The translations under genes were made by a program, and so were the position numbers. The notes beneath the pieces are model-generated. The model was not told the DNA's origin, did not search any database, and was given only the letters and a program-made list of their open reading frames with translations. Below are positions 33,129 through 43,272 of a DNA stretch of 59,078 nt, piece by piece (the stretch's first letter is position 1; each line of letters opens with the position of its first letter). Where the stretch lies: NCBI GenBank assembly GCA_963575745.1, contig CAUYUJ010015296.1, positions 283,259-342,336 on the forward strand. Direction: 5' to 3'. The DNA comes from Prorocentrum cordatum. Lineage: Eukaryota > Sar > Dinophyceae > Prorocentrales > Prorocentraceae.

Positions 33129-33492
33129 TCCTCCTCTTCCTCCTCCTCCTCCTCCTCCTCCTCCTCCTCTTCCTGGTTCCTCCTCCCCCTCCTCCTCCTC
33201 CTCCTTCTTCTCCTCCTTCTCCTCCTTCTCCTCCTCCTCCTTCTCCTCCTCAGTGGCTGAGGCCACCATCCCTTGCGCTGCGCGGCCGCGCGGTGCGAGG
33301 AGACGTCGCCCCCCTTGGCGCCACCGCTGCGCCTCCTCCTCCTCCTCCTCCTCTTCCTCCTCCTCCTCCTCCTCCTCCTCCTCCTCCTTCCTCCGCCTGC
33401 TCCTCCTCTCCTTCTCCTCCTCCTCCTCCTCCTCCTCCTCCTCCTCCTCATCCTCCTCCTCCTCCTCTTCCTCCTCCTCCTCCTCCCCCTGG
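33129..33492. repeat. Two (CTC)n tracts flanking a short GC-rich segment
   Basis: Tracts at 33129-33251 and 33333-33492. Between them, CCTCCTCAG|TGGCTGAGG at 33253 looks like an acceptor followed by about 75 bp that could be an exon, but its frame cannot be settled. Confidence 0.85.
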
Positions 33493-33780
33493 AAAAGGAC
33501 ACCACTTTTGTTTGGCTGATGGTTTTGGTACATGAGGTTTGCGCTGTGATTTCAGTACCGCCTCGCCGCGATGGCCATCTGCAGTGGTCCGCTTCCCTCG
33601 CCTTCAAACAGCGACCCCGTCGTCGGGTCTGTTGGGGCGTCTTGTGTGCGTCTCTGAACGTCGTGGAGCCATCTTGGGCCCATAAAGGCGCTCTCAGGGC
33701 CCTTCGGGCCATCGTGGCCGATCTGGACCACTCTTGGGCCACCTGTGCCGTCTTGGAGGCTCGGGCCCGCGGTGGCCCCC
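33493..33780. other. Unassigned; GGCCATCTTGGGCC-like repeats
   Basis: From 33660 the sequence is built of degenerate GGCC(A)TCTTGG units like those at 9540-9790. The frame before it is open but without a domain. Confidence 0.4.
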
Positions 33781-34060
33781 TCCCCCACATGTCTAGATTT
33801 AGACCCGTGCCCCATGCCCCCCCCACACAGGTCTACATCTGCACCTGTGGCCCCTGCCTCCCCCCCCCCCACGCAGCTCTGGATCGACAGGTTGTGGCCC
33901 CGGCCCCGTGACGTCCCGCGCCTGCCCGGCCCGGCCCCCTCGGCTGCCTGGCCCCGCACAGGCCTGCATCTGGACCTGCCCGCCCCCCCGCCCGCCCCTT
34001 TGTGGGGCGCCCGTCCCCACGGGCCTGGATCTAGACCTGTGGCACCCCTCGGGCCCCTGG
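33781..34060. repeat. Degenerate ~50-70-bp tandem repeat with TCTGGATCTAGACCTGTGGC core
   Basis: Five diverged copies of the core, spaced by C-rich runs, lie near 33788, 33830, 33878, 33962 and 34025. Confidence 0.55.
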
Positions 34061-35017
34061 AGGATGCTGCTGAGCAGGGAGAAACCAGTCGGATCCCTCC
34101 TCCTCGGCACACCCCGGCCTCGGGCCGAACAAACTTCCGGGCATTGGGCCGAACAAGTCTGAACGCAACAGCGGTGAGAGCGACATTGAATATTTGATCT
34201 AGGCTTTCTCCTCAGCGCACGTGAAAAAGCGTTGAGGGGCATGAAACTTGAGACGCGCTTGTCATCCCAGAGCCTTTCGGGAGGGCTCCCCAGGATCATC
34301 TCTCGGTTCGGGGGCTCCTTGTGCCCTCTGGGGGCCGTCTCGGAGCTTGTGAGGGCCCTTGGGGCCGTGCTGCGGCTTCGGTGCTGGCAGCAGTGGCAAG
34401 AACGTGGCTGCAGCAGCAGTCCCCCGCATCCGCCGATTGAGTTTTTCTTTAACCCGCGGCACAAGGGCTCCCGATCCCCTCCGCATGGCCAGGTTTTCGT
34501 TTCAGGTCCATGTTTGTCGGAGGTTGAAAGACCTCCTACCCTGACATGTCGATTAGCGAATTGGCCGTTTTCGGTTCGCGAGAGGGCGTCGCGGCCGTCA
34601 TTGTTGCGGGTCCAGGTCCGTCGGTTTCGATCCTCGGCCGTTCCACTAAGGGAAGGTTTACTAAAGGGAGGTCTACCCACCGCCGAGTTTGGTGCTCCCG
34701 GTGCCAGGTAACGGGCCCCAGAGGCCAGAGCCGAGAGAGGAGAGGTCGAAAATTTTTGGGGCCCCGGCCGTGGGAAGCAGCCAGACGAGTGGAGGCACCT
34801 CTGCGCCCGCAGCAGCAGCAGGCCAGAGTCCGTCAGTGGCGCCCCGACGAGAGGGTATGTCGTCCCCGCCCGTGCCGGCTGCCATCCCCGAACCGAGCCG
34901 GCCAGGGCTTTCTCCTGCAGCCTGCCCGCCGCCCCCTCTGCGTCGCAGACGCGCGCGCGCCTCGGGGAGAGGGGGCCGGGGCTGGGGATCCAGGGGGGCG
35001 CCCCATCGTCGCAGGCC
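34061..35017. other. Unassigned
   Basis: Contains GGGGCC(G)T(C)TCGG-like repeats at 34310-34370. No domain is recognisable in the open frames. Confidence 0.35.
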
Positions 35018-35206
35018 TGGAGGTTGACACCGACACCAAGATCGGCGGTGTGCCTCCACCGAGGGAAGAAGATCCCGATCTCGGTGATGGCGGTCATGTT
35101 CTGGCTTCCGAGGTGGCCGAAATATTACCACCGACACCGAAATCGAGGACCATCTTCCCCCTGTGGAGGCCCCCCCCCCCTGTGTTGGTGTTGGTGCCCA
35201 TTCCCA
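35018..35206. mobile_element. Fold-back element with ~65-bp imperfect arms
   Basis: The left arm (35018-35084; GGAGGTTGACACCGACACC ... CCTCCACCGAGGGAAGAAG ... GATCTCGG) is the imperfect inverse complement of the right arm (35138-35206; CGAAATCGAGGACCATCTTC ... CTGTGGAGG ... TGTTGGTGTTGGTGCCCATT). It lies in the proposed first RND intron. Confidence 0.55.
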
Positions 35207-35247
35207 GGCCTCCAACGTCGGATAACAAACAGACGCATGAGCACAGC

Positions 35248-35380
35248 CCTGCGGAGCTCTGCGCGGGTGGCTCGCGTCGGCGGCGTGCGCCCCCCCCCTG
35301 GCGGGCGCCCCTGGCGCCAAAGGCGCGCCAGGGAGGGGGATCGGACGCGGGTGCAAGGAATCCGCGCGGAGCTCCAGAGG
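35248..35380 (+). mobile_element. Inverted-repeat element family E, copy C
   Basis: Ends are CCTGCGGAGCTCTGCGCGG and CCGCGCGGAGCTCCAGAGG, with CCTGGCGGGC/GGCGCGCCAGGGAGG in the middle. It ends 29 bp before the acceptor GTCTGCCTTCAG at 35409, the same placement as copies A and B. Confidence 0.65.
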
Positions 35381-35409
35381 CTTGTGCTTCTGCAGCTGTC
35401 TGCCTTCAG

Positions 35410-35509
35410 GTACATTGAGGCCATGATGCCCGCGGACGCGGCGTACATCGTCGCGGGCATCCTGTACGTCTTCATCTACTGCCGGGTCATGATGGGGTCC
35501 TTCTTCATG
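35410..35509 (+). CDS. Exon of putative Patched/Dispatched-like protein: transmembrane helix
   Basis: The frame reads YIEAMMPADAAYIVAGILYV, FIYCRVMMGSFFM: a 20-plus-residue hydrophobic helix ending in GSFF, as in the second helix of Patched/Dispatched/NPC1 (RND) transporters. Its acceptor is strong (CTGCCTTCAG). A GT donor at ATG|GTGGCC leaves phase 0. The exon at 54787 then continues as VVMSLGLIFLAFGPSLLIYQ. Alternatively the exon reads on through VARG. The family call comes from remembered sequence character, not from an alignment. Confidence 0.5.
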
Positions 35510-35529
35510 GTGGCCCGGGGCGCCGCGCG

Positions 35530-36276
35530 GGGGACAGGAGACCCCCAAAAAACACAAACTCAAATATACGTATCTGTCCATTGACATGTGCGAAGAGGAT
35601 GGGGAACGGAAGGGAAGCCGAGCATGCAGAGCACACCTGGAAACAGATAGGGGCTCCTGGGACGGTCGCGTCTGCTCATGCGTGGCTCCCTGGGCCCCTC
35701 TGGCGGGGCAGGAGCCAGAGGCCTCGCGCGCCCGAGGCTGGAGAGGAGGGCACGCGGGCTGAGGAGGAGGAGGGGGCCCCGCAGCCAGCCTCGTCTCGGA
35801 GGTTCCTTTTCTCACATCGAGGGATGCCTGGGCATGCGCAGTGGGGCGTGCGCTCGCAGAGCGAGCTTGCACCGGCCTGCGTGTCTTCCCCGCCACGTCC
35901 GTCTGCAGAGGTCCCGCCGCTTACAGTTATTGGCAGTCGGTCGCTGGATGCTACAGCATGCAGGCTGTGCACATGCGAACTTGATGTAGGAGGAGGGGGT
36001 GGGAGTTGCTTTGACATTCACCTCTACTGGCAAGCCGTTCTCGCGCTGCCAATGCAAACAACTGACCTCAGGCGGTGGCAGCCAAGGCAGAGAGACATCG
36101 CCCGAGGAAGTCAAAACAAGGAAGGGGCCCCGCGCCACACGACCTTGCACGAGCAGCTGTGACCAGGCGACAGGAGATCGCCAGACACGCTGAGGGGCGA
36201 CAGGTGAGCCTGAGCTCTTAGGGCTCCAGGATGAGGGGGAGGGAGACGAAGGAGCAGGGAGGAGGAGGGAAGACTC
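35530..36276. other. Unassigned
   Basis: A D2-like trace lies at 35546-35582. Open frames exist on both strands; the - strand one reads SSGDVSLPWLPPPEVSCLHW. No domain was recognised. Confidence 0.3.
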
Positions 36277-36483
36277 GGCGGCGAGCGAGGGGGGGAAGTG
36301 AGAAGGAGAAGGCCTTCTCAGAATGGTCGGAAGCCCCCCGGCCTTCTGAGAAGTTTCCGGAGCCTTCCCCGAAGACAGGTCAAAGAAAATCTCAGGGGGC
36401 GCGAGGGCCTCCGAGGAGTCCCGCCGCCTTCCGAGAAGGCCTCCTCCTTCTCGTTTCCCCACCCCCCCCCTCGCTCGCCGCTC
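36277..36483 (-). mobile_element. Inverted-repeat element family F, copy 1
   Basis: GGCGGCGAGCGAGGGGGG and its inverse complement at 36463-36481 bound the element. The arms extend over about 45 bp, through GAGAAGG(A/G)GAAGGCCTTCTC. The interior matches that of 54070-54277 only in reverse orientation, so the two copies face opposite ways. Confidence 0.75.
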
Positions 36484-36641
36484 GAAGACTGCACCAGGCC
36501 GCGGGTCTGGCGAGCCTCCCGCGGCCCAGCGCCCCACGGCCCACGAGGCGCAGGCTCTGGAGCCCGTGGCCCCCGCGCCCCACTGTGGCGCGAGGAGGCG
36601 GCGCGAGGGGAGAAGCCCAGGCGCCGCGGCCACGCGCGAGG

Positions 36642-36864
36642 CGGAGGAGGAGGAGGAGGAGGAGGAGGAGGAGGAGGAGGAGGAGGAGGAGGAGGAGGGA
36701 GGAGGGGGAGGAGGAGGAGAGGGAGGGAGGAGAGGAGGAGGAGGAGGGAGAAGGAGAAGAGGAGGGGGAGGGAGGAGGGAGGAGAGGAGGAGGAGGGAGG
36801 AGGAGGAGGGAGAAGGAGGAGGAGGAGGCGAAGGAGGAGGAGGAGGAGGAGGAGGAGGAGGAGG
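36642..36864. repeat. (GGA)n tract
   Basis: Imperfect GGA array. On the - strand it is a pyrimidine tract followed by CGCGCCACAG about 60 bp later. Confidence 0.95.
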
Positions 36865-37113
36865 ACCTCGTGGCCGAAACCCTCGTGGGCCTCAGCCTCC
36901 CAGTCCCGGCCCTCCGCCCCGCTTCTCCCAGCCGCCGGTCTGCTTTTGGGGCTGGTCTGCCACCCCGGATGCTCACTCGGAGCACACACCCCGAGAGGTG
37001 CCCGCGGGCGCCTCCACGGCGGCGCCGCGGCCCCACGGCCCCGGGGCCTCCTCCTAGGACGGGGTAGGGACACCATCGGGGGCAGAAAAGAGGGGGGTGA
37101 TGACCAGGGGGGG
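36865..37113. other. Unassigned GC-rich spacer
   Basis: Open frames on both strands, without a domain. Confidence 0.35.
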
Positions 37114-37148
37114 GGGGAATATCATGGCGGGGGCCATGATATTTCCCC
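37114..37148. repeat. Hairpin GGGGAATATCATGG / CCATGATATT(T)CCCC, copy 2
   Basis: Same core and nearly the same loop (CGGGGG) as 24798-24823, with longer arms. Confidence 0.85.
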
Positions 37149-37567
37149 AGGTCTCATGGCGCCTCCTTCTTGTTCCATGACGTCCCTGGCCCCCCCGCTG
37201 GGCCGCGCACACGCCGCTGGTCAAGATTGGCACCCCCCCTCTTGGACACCCCCCTCTCGGCGGCTTCCGACACGAAGTCAGTCGTCACCGCCAGCTTGCA
37301 CAGCAGAAAGGGGGGGGGATGAAGGAGGAGAGCGGGTGAGAGCGTGCGGCGCGCACTCTGGCGTCGCGAGGGGGGAGGAGCTGCAAGAAGGGCGGGGGGC
37401 TTCTCAAAAGGCGGGGGGGTATCTTGGAAGGCCCCGAAGGGTTCTGAGAAGGCTTCTCAGAAGCCAGGAGGGTTTCTGAGAGGCCACCGCATTTCTGAGG
37501 AGACCTCGGGGGCTCTTCAAAGGCCGCCCCCCCCGCGCCACCCCCATGCTCACCGCCAAGAGTGGGA
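37149..37567. other. Unassigned; TTCTGAGAAG-type palindromes
   Basis: TTCTGAGAA-GGC-TTCTCAGAA (37451-37471) is a perfect inverted repeat. Similar TTCTGAGA units follow to 37500. Confidence 0.5.
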
Positions 37568-37883
37568 AGAAGAGGAGGAGGAGGAGGAGGAGGAGGAGGA
37601 GGAGGAGGAGGAGGGCAGGAGGAGGAGGTAGGAGGAGGAGAGGGATGAGGAGGCGGAGGGGAGGCGGAGGAGGAGGAGGAGGAGGAGGAGGAGGAGGAGG
37701 AGGAGGAGGAGTGGAGGTAGGAGGAGGAGGAGGAGGAGGAGGAGGAGGAGGAGGAAGGAGGAGGAGGAGGAGGAGGAGGAGGAGGAGGGGAGGAGGAGGA
37801 GGAGGAGGAGGAGGAGGGAGGAGGAGGAGGAGGAGGAGGGAGGAGGAGGAGGAGGAGGAGGAGGAGGAGGGAGGAGGAGGAGG

Positions 37884-37954
<71 letters not shown>
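37568..37954. repeat. (GGA)n tract ending in a (GGAGCA)n hexamer array
   Basis: (GGA)n to about 37884, then about 11 GGAGCA units to 37954. Confidence 0.95.
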
Positions 37955-37955
<1 letters not shown>

Positions 37956-38230
37956 AGGCAGACCAGGATATGCCCCGGGAGTAGCAGCGACGCTGCAAGA
38001 ACCTTTTCGTCCCTGGTCCTCCCTTTATGAGCTCCTACACGGAAGGCCCGCCCTTTTCAAGGCAAGAGTTCCATGGGCGTTGCCAATCAAGCGAGGGCCC
38101 CGTTGAAAAAGGTAGCCGCCCTCCTTTCTAGCCGCAAAAAGTGCCACGGGGTAGGACTGAAAGCCGGAGGGGATGTCCAGCGAGAGCCGGTGCTGAAAAA
38201 GAGCCGTTTCTGTCCGTGCAATATTGCAGA
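37955..38230. other. No recognisable gene
   Basis: Lower GC than the surroundings. No motif was seen. Confidence 0.45.
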
Positions 38231-38840
38231 ACATGTCTGCGCGCGTTGATACGGAGGTCTCAGGCGACACACACAATTTGAGAAGGATCCGCCCTCGACC
38301 CGCGCATCTCTTGCACAATGAATTATAGATGGTTGCACATTGGTCGGAAGCCTCAAGCGATAGCACAGTTTTGAAAACAGGAACATCACTGTAGACATGT
38401 GAGACGAATGCGCGCGGCGCTGAGGCGATTAATCACATTGGAAAGAAGAGCTCGTCCTTCATCCTCGCAGTTGTTGGTAACGTTTCAGAGCTTGGAGATG
38501 TCAAGGCAAGCGCCCGCCGCGCGAAGGAGAGGGCCACATCATAGCTAAACTTGCATGATGCATATCTTTTTAACTATTGGGGTCACTTTAAACGAATGTG
38601 CGTGCGCTGAGGCCAGAGCCGCATTGAGAACTATTCGCCCTCCATTCTGCCATGCGTTGGTAATTTTCATGGCTAATGCGAGCGGCGCTGAGGCAGCAAC
38701 ATTATGTTGTTAAACCCGCTTTACATCATTATAATTGGTGGGCGCTTTTAAATGAACGTATGCAGTCCATAGGTCGAGATCCCCATCTTGAAAGCCATTT
38801 ACCTTCCATTATTGTCGATCGGTTTAATATTCCGGGCCAG
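38231..38840. repeat. Degenerate tandem repeat, ~160-190 bp unit
   Basis: ACGAATGYGCGYGCGCTGAGGC-like starts, followed by YCCTTCATYCT...GTTGGTAA, recur near 38402, 38592 and 38752, with a weaker one near 38240. Confidence 0.45.
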
Positions 38841-39460
38841 AAGTGTCGGGCGAAACGTCCAGCTCGGCCTACCGACACATTTGGTGGTGCGACGATGGAG
38901 AGTTTTCTTAGAAGGAAGGAACACGGTGGGGTGTTCGTTAAGGAATGTGCCCAAGAGGCGTCACACACTGGAGGGTTCCTTGTCTGATGTAAGCTTCCAG
39001 ACCCTGGATTCCCTGTCCAATGGCTCCTGATCCAATGCCCTCACCGCAAGGATGGAAGAGGGGGTGAGAAGCTGAGCGGGGAGCGCGGCCACGATCTTTA
39101 GGCAGAGGGGTTCGTTTGGGCCCCTGCCTGATTTCTGCGAAATCGCACGTCCCTGCCGAGCTTGCAGAGTGGGCACCCATGCCTAACAGTTCCCCGGCCA
39201 GGACTCCCAATCCAAATTCTGTTGTCCAAGACGGGGGGGTAAAAAGCTTCCTACCCTCCCTTCTCCCTCTGTGCCTCCTCCTAACCATTCCCTTGCTGGA
39301 CCGAAGCTGGGTGGTTGAGTGCGCAGCAGCCAGCCTTTGCTCCACCCCGCAAGCAGAACATTTCCATGCGTCAGTTCATTCATTGATCGCACGTTCCAAG
39401 CACCCCTTACCTCACTCTGCCGGCTACCGTGCTCCTTCTTCTTCTCCGGTTCCTCCTCCT
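38841..39460. other. Spacer upstream of the VWD gene
   Basis: A - strand frame at 38938-39345 is open but without a domain. CT-rich sequence at 39425-39460 precedes the relic leader. Confidence 0.4.
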
Positions 39461-39482
39461 TTCGTAACCATTTTGGTTCAAG
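39461..39482 (+). other. Relic dinoflagellate spliced-leader sequence
   Basis: The 22 bases TTCGTAACCATTTTGG plus TTCAAG match the conserved dinoflagellate spliced leader (core CCATTTTGG, end TCAAG) at all but three positions. All three are transitions of the C-to-T or G-to-A kind. It lies 70 bp upstream of the ATG of the VWD gene on the same strand, as expected if a trans-spliced mRNA had been reverse-transcribed and inserted. The consensus was recalled, not looked up. Confidence 0.75.
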
Positions 39483-39552
39483 CGCATTGGGCTCCATCTG
39501 CTTTCGGGGACCTTTTACCACGTCTGTCACCGAACATCTATAGACGCAGAGC

Positions 39553-41848
39553 ATGACTGCACACGCGGTCCTCCTGTCGCTCTTCCTGCAGTCGGGGGCG
39601 GAGCTCCTGCCCAGCCCCGACTCCTGCCTCATCCAGATCACCTCGGCGGCCGAGGGTGCCGAGCGGCAGAGACCCCAGACCACGGCGCCCCCGACGGCGG
39701 CCCCGACGGCGGCCCCGACGCCGTCCCCGACGGTGGCGCCTGGGCAGCCCTGCCCCTGCCTGAAGGACGCCTGCTTCGAGGCCTACGACCGGGACTCCGA
39801 CCAGTGCCTCAGAGAGGACGAGTGTGCTGTCCAGGCGCCGCTGACGAACTGCAGCAGCCCGACCTGGGACCTGGACGGCGACGGCTGCGTCAACCTCTCC
39901 GTCGAGTGGCCGCTCATCTTCGACATGACGAACGGCAGCGTGTGCCCCGTGGAGGCGAGGGCGGACGCGCCGGAGTGCGGGGAGGGGTACTACCTCGACG
40001 GGAACCCGGTGGCCTGCATCCAGTGCACCACGGGCGCGACACGTCGGCGACGCTCGTTCGAGTGCTCCGCTTGCGAGTCAGGAGCTTTCGACGCCGGTGA
40101 TTACGACGATTGCCGCGACGGCAGCTACCTACCGTCTGATGTCGGCGCGGGAGACTTCAATATCCCAGTTACTCCGACTGACCCACCGCTGTCGCCCGGC
40201 GACTGCATCGACATCGTCTCCATGTCCCAGTCTGGCGCATGCAACCAGTCCGTCGAGACGGTGTGCATTGAGAGCGTAGGTCCTGGCAATGAGGTCACTC
40301 TCACGACGCCCCTGCAGAACAACTACACCAAGTACGCTGGCGTCATCATCTCGTGCACGACGGTGGACGGGACGGAGCTCAGCCGCAAACACGATTCTTC
40401 TGGAAAGTGCGGGTGCAAGTCGGCGACCTGCGACACGACAACGATGTGCTCCATCGGCGCCGACAACTGCACAGCCACGTGCATCCCGACTGGCCCGTAC
40501 CCGATCCACCCGACCCCGGCTCCGACCGTGGGTGCCAAGGGCGACCCGCACCTGGTCAACCTGCAGGGCGAGCACTTCGACATCAACCACGGCGGGGACT
40601 TCGTGCTGCTGCGCCTTCCGCAGGACTCCGCGAAGGACGCCGAGCTCGAGCTGTTGGCCACCGTCCAGCCGGAGTTCAAGAAGCCGTGCACCACATACAT
40701 CACGCGGGTCGAGCTCTCCGGCTCTTGGCTGGGCAACGTGTCCGTCCAGGTGCGCTTGGGGAGGGGGGGGGGTGGGTAAGTGGTGGGTGGGGGGGGGAGT
40801 TGTGGGTGTTTGCGTAGGAAGGAAGGGGAGGGGGGGTAAGAGGGTTGGGGGGGGGGGGGCGGGTAGGAAGCACGGTGGGGGAGGGAGTGGGTTGGGTATT
40901 GTGGGTTGGGGGGGGGGGGTGGGGGTTGTGTCAGAAGGGCTGTTGTTGGGGGCGGTGTAATTGTAGGGGTTAGCGGGTTGGGTGGTGGTGGGGTTGGAGA
41001 GGCGGGAGTGGCCGGAGAGGTTAATGGGGGGATTGGTTCTTAATATTATGGCATTTTGCTTTTTTTCAATTATTATATTATCTATTGATTGTTCTTTTTT
41101 TGTTCTTTTTGACTTTTTACTTTTCTTTTTTGTTCTTTGTGTTCTCTTTATCCTACCTCCAGGCCACCCTGGCCCGAGGGCGCGCACCTGGGGGCCGCCT
41201 TCATGAGCCCTTGGGGGCGGAGGCGTCACCCTGGCAGAGCATGGAGGCCTTCCTGGCCGACGGCACCGACCTGGTGCTGTCTGCGCCGTACAGCAACTTC
41301 CACGTGTCGCTGTCCAAGAGCCAGTGGTTCCCCAAGAAGGAGACAGTGCAGGCGCGCCCACTGTGGCCGGGATGTTTACGCTGAGCGTCCAGGCCCGCAA
41401 TGCCCCGTCGCCCGCCAAGATCGTGATCCGCCAGGACCTGCCCGAGCAGGAGCACCTGAACCTGGCGGTCCAGCGCGTGTCCGCGCTCGGCAGGATGGAC
41501 GTGGGCGGCCTTCTCGGCTTCGACGCGCATCCAGCGAGCCTGGAGTACGTCTCGGGCAGGTGCGAGCACCACCGGGCGACGGAGAAGTACAGCGTCGAGA
41601 GCCAGGAGGACAACGGGTACTACTACACTCCGGTGTGGAAGCAGCGGTGGCAGGAGATGAAGAAGAAGCGGAAGCTCGATGCCACCGACGAGGACGCGCG
41701 CGACAACGATGCGGCTGCCACGCTCATCGACAGCATGGGCTCGAGCTCCAACCTGGTGTGCAAGTGCCCGACCGCCGGAGGGCCTTGGGCCGAGGGCATC
41801 GTCATCGAGGAGCCCACCGCGCTGTTCGCCGAGGCGTCCTGGGACTGA
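39553..41848 (+). CDS. Secreted EF-hand and VWD-domain protein, one intron, one probable frameshift
   Basis: Exon 1 is 39553-40749 and exon 2 is 41163-41848, spliced CAG|GTGCGC...CTACCTCCAG|GCC in phase 0. The start has a short signal-like segment (MTAHAVLLSLFLQSGA). A CTGCAG at 39591 could instead be an acceptor. A Thr/Pro/Ala linker (residues 42-65) is followed by Cys-rich repeats with an EF-hand loop (D79-E90, DRDSDQCLREDE) and a second, less perfect loop (D106-V117). VWD-type GDPHLVNLQGEHFDI follows at about 330. Exon 2 has SWQSMEAFL-like and GMFTLSVQARN parts, then GGLLGFDAHP and a stop. Near 41355 the frame must slip by one missing base (KKETVQ to TVAGMFTL), so the copy may be broken or the base miscalled. 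Likely an extracellular or cell-surface calcium-binding protein. The partner is unknown. Confidence 0.75.
40750..41162 (+). other. Intron of the VWD gene
   Basis: The 5' part is almost only G and T (GGGGGTGGGTAAGTGG type). The 3' part is T-rich (TTTTTGTTCTTTTTGAC) and leads to CCTACCTCCAG. Strand-asymmetric throughout. Confidence 0.75.
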
Positions 41849-42344
41849 GGCCGCGGGGGCGATCCCGGCAAGCCGCCTCTCCGCGTGCTGGGCGCTGCTG
41901 GCCAAGCCGCACCCCGGGGAGTCCCGGTGTCGTTGTGTAGTTTTGCCTGACTCCGGGGGCAGCAGGGTGCTTGACCTGCCGGCTCCTCAATCAAGGCATT
42001 GATGCTCCTCCTCATCCTCGTCCTCCTCCTCCTCCTCCTCCTCCTCCTTGTCCTCCTCCTCCTCCTCCTCCTCCTCCTCCTCCTCCTCCTCCTCCTCCTC
42101 CTCCTCTTCCGAGAGGCACAGAGAGAGAGAGATACGACGTCACGGAGGGTTATGATTGTTTCTGGAGGTCCACGGAGGTCTTTGGAGGCCGCCGGAGGCC
42201 CAAGCAGAGCCATGAGCGCAAAGGCAAAAAGCCCAACGTTCTTCCAACCCCTCCTAGACGCTTGCAGGTCAGGGCGGACGTACCAGGGCAGATGCCGATG
42301 TGACCTGGAGGGCATTTCAGGCCCTCTTTGTAGCCTGGTGTGGC
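41849..42344. repeat. 3' flank of the VWD gene with (CTC)n at 42003-42110
   Basis: The tract is followed by a GAGAGAGAG run and then sequence without a domain. Confidence 0.7.
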
Positions 42345-42585
42345 CCCAGAGGTCTGACCTGGATGGCGGCCTCGCCTTCGCTGTAACCTGGTGTGGCCCC
42401 GCACGTGTGGCCCCACGGTGTGGCCTGCGGTGCAACCCGGTTCGGCCCTGCGTGTGTGGCCCAGACGTCGGCCTGGTCTGCGCTGTAACCTGGCGTGGCC
42501 TGGATGTGGCCCTCGATTCAGAGGCTTGCTGAGGGCCGTTCTGGCCGGGAGGGCGATTCGGCATTCGTTGTAATTTTGGTGTGGC
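42345..42585. repeat. ~52-bp tandem repeat, about 5 copies
   Basis: The anchor TGTAACCTGGTGTGGCCCC recurs with variants near 42331, 42381, 42429 and 42484, with a last partial one near 42569. Confidence 0.65.
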
Positions 42586-42957
42586 CCCTCCCCTCCACTG
42601 CCGCTCGACGCCCCCTGGGTTTCCCTCCGCCTCGCCTCCTCGCTCCCACCCCCCACCTCCTGTCCCCATCTCCCATAATTTATTCCTACTCGCTCCTTTC
42701 CCCACTGCAGCCCCCTCGCCCACTTACCATTCCGTCCTCTCCGTCGATTCTACGTTCCTATCCCCGTCCCCATGCTTCCACCACCAATCTCTCCTCTCTC
42801 TTCTCCAACCCTCCCCTCACGTCCCATCCTCTCCCCCACCCTGTCGTCCTCACTGCTCCCTTGCCCCCTTCCCCCCTCTTCCCCCTTCCTCCGTCCCCTC
42901 GTTGTTGGTTGGAGACGCAGCGGCCAGGAGAAACTCTGTGAGTCTGTCTGCATCCTT
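42586..42957. other. CT-rich spacer
   Basis: Strongly pyrimidine-rich on the + strand (CCTCTCTCTTCTCC type). No gene. Confidence 0.6.
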
Positions 42958-43272
42958 ATAGGTTCCGCGCTCAGCCTGTGAGAATACAATGGCCTCCTCA
43001 TGGTTGCTCCATATGTTTCGCACCCAGCAAGCAACATAGCGGCCTTCGATTGGTGGCGGCCACCGAGAACTGAACGGCCTCGTACTGATCTCGCCGTAGG
43101 TTGTGCGATCGGCCGTTGAGAATACAACTGTCTCCTATTGGTTGTGCCGTAGCTTGCGCGCTCGGCCGCAGAGGATAAAGATACTCCCTGCCGGTTGCGT
43201 TGTAGGTTGAGCGCTCGGCCGCCGAGAACAACACGGCCTTCTATTGGTTGCGCCATAGGTTGCGCGCTGCCT
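42958..43272. repeat. ~53-bp tandem repeat, 6 copies
   Basis: The core GGTTGCGCGCTCGGCCG...GAGAA..ACA...CCTATTGGTTGCGCCRTA starts near 42960, 43047, 43098, 43151, 43202 and 43256. Confidence 0.75.
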
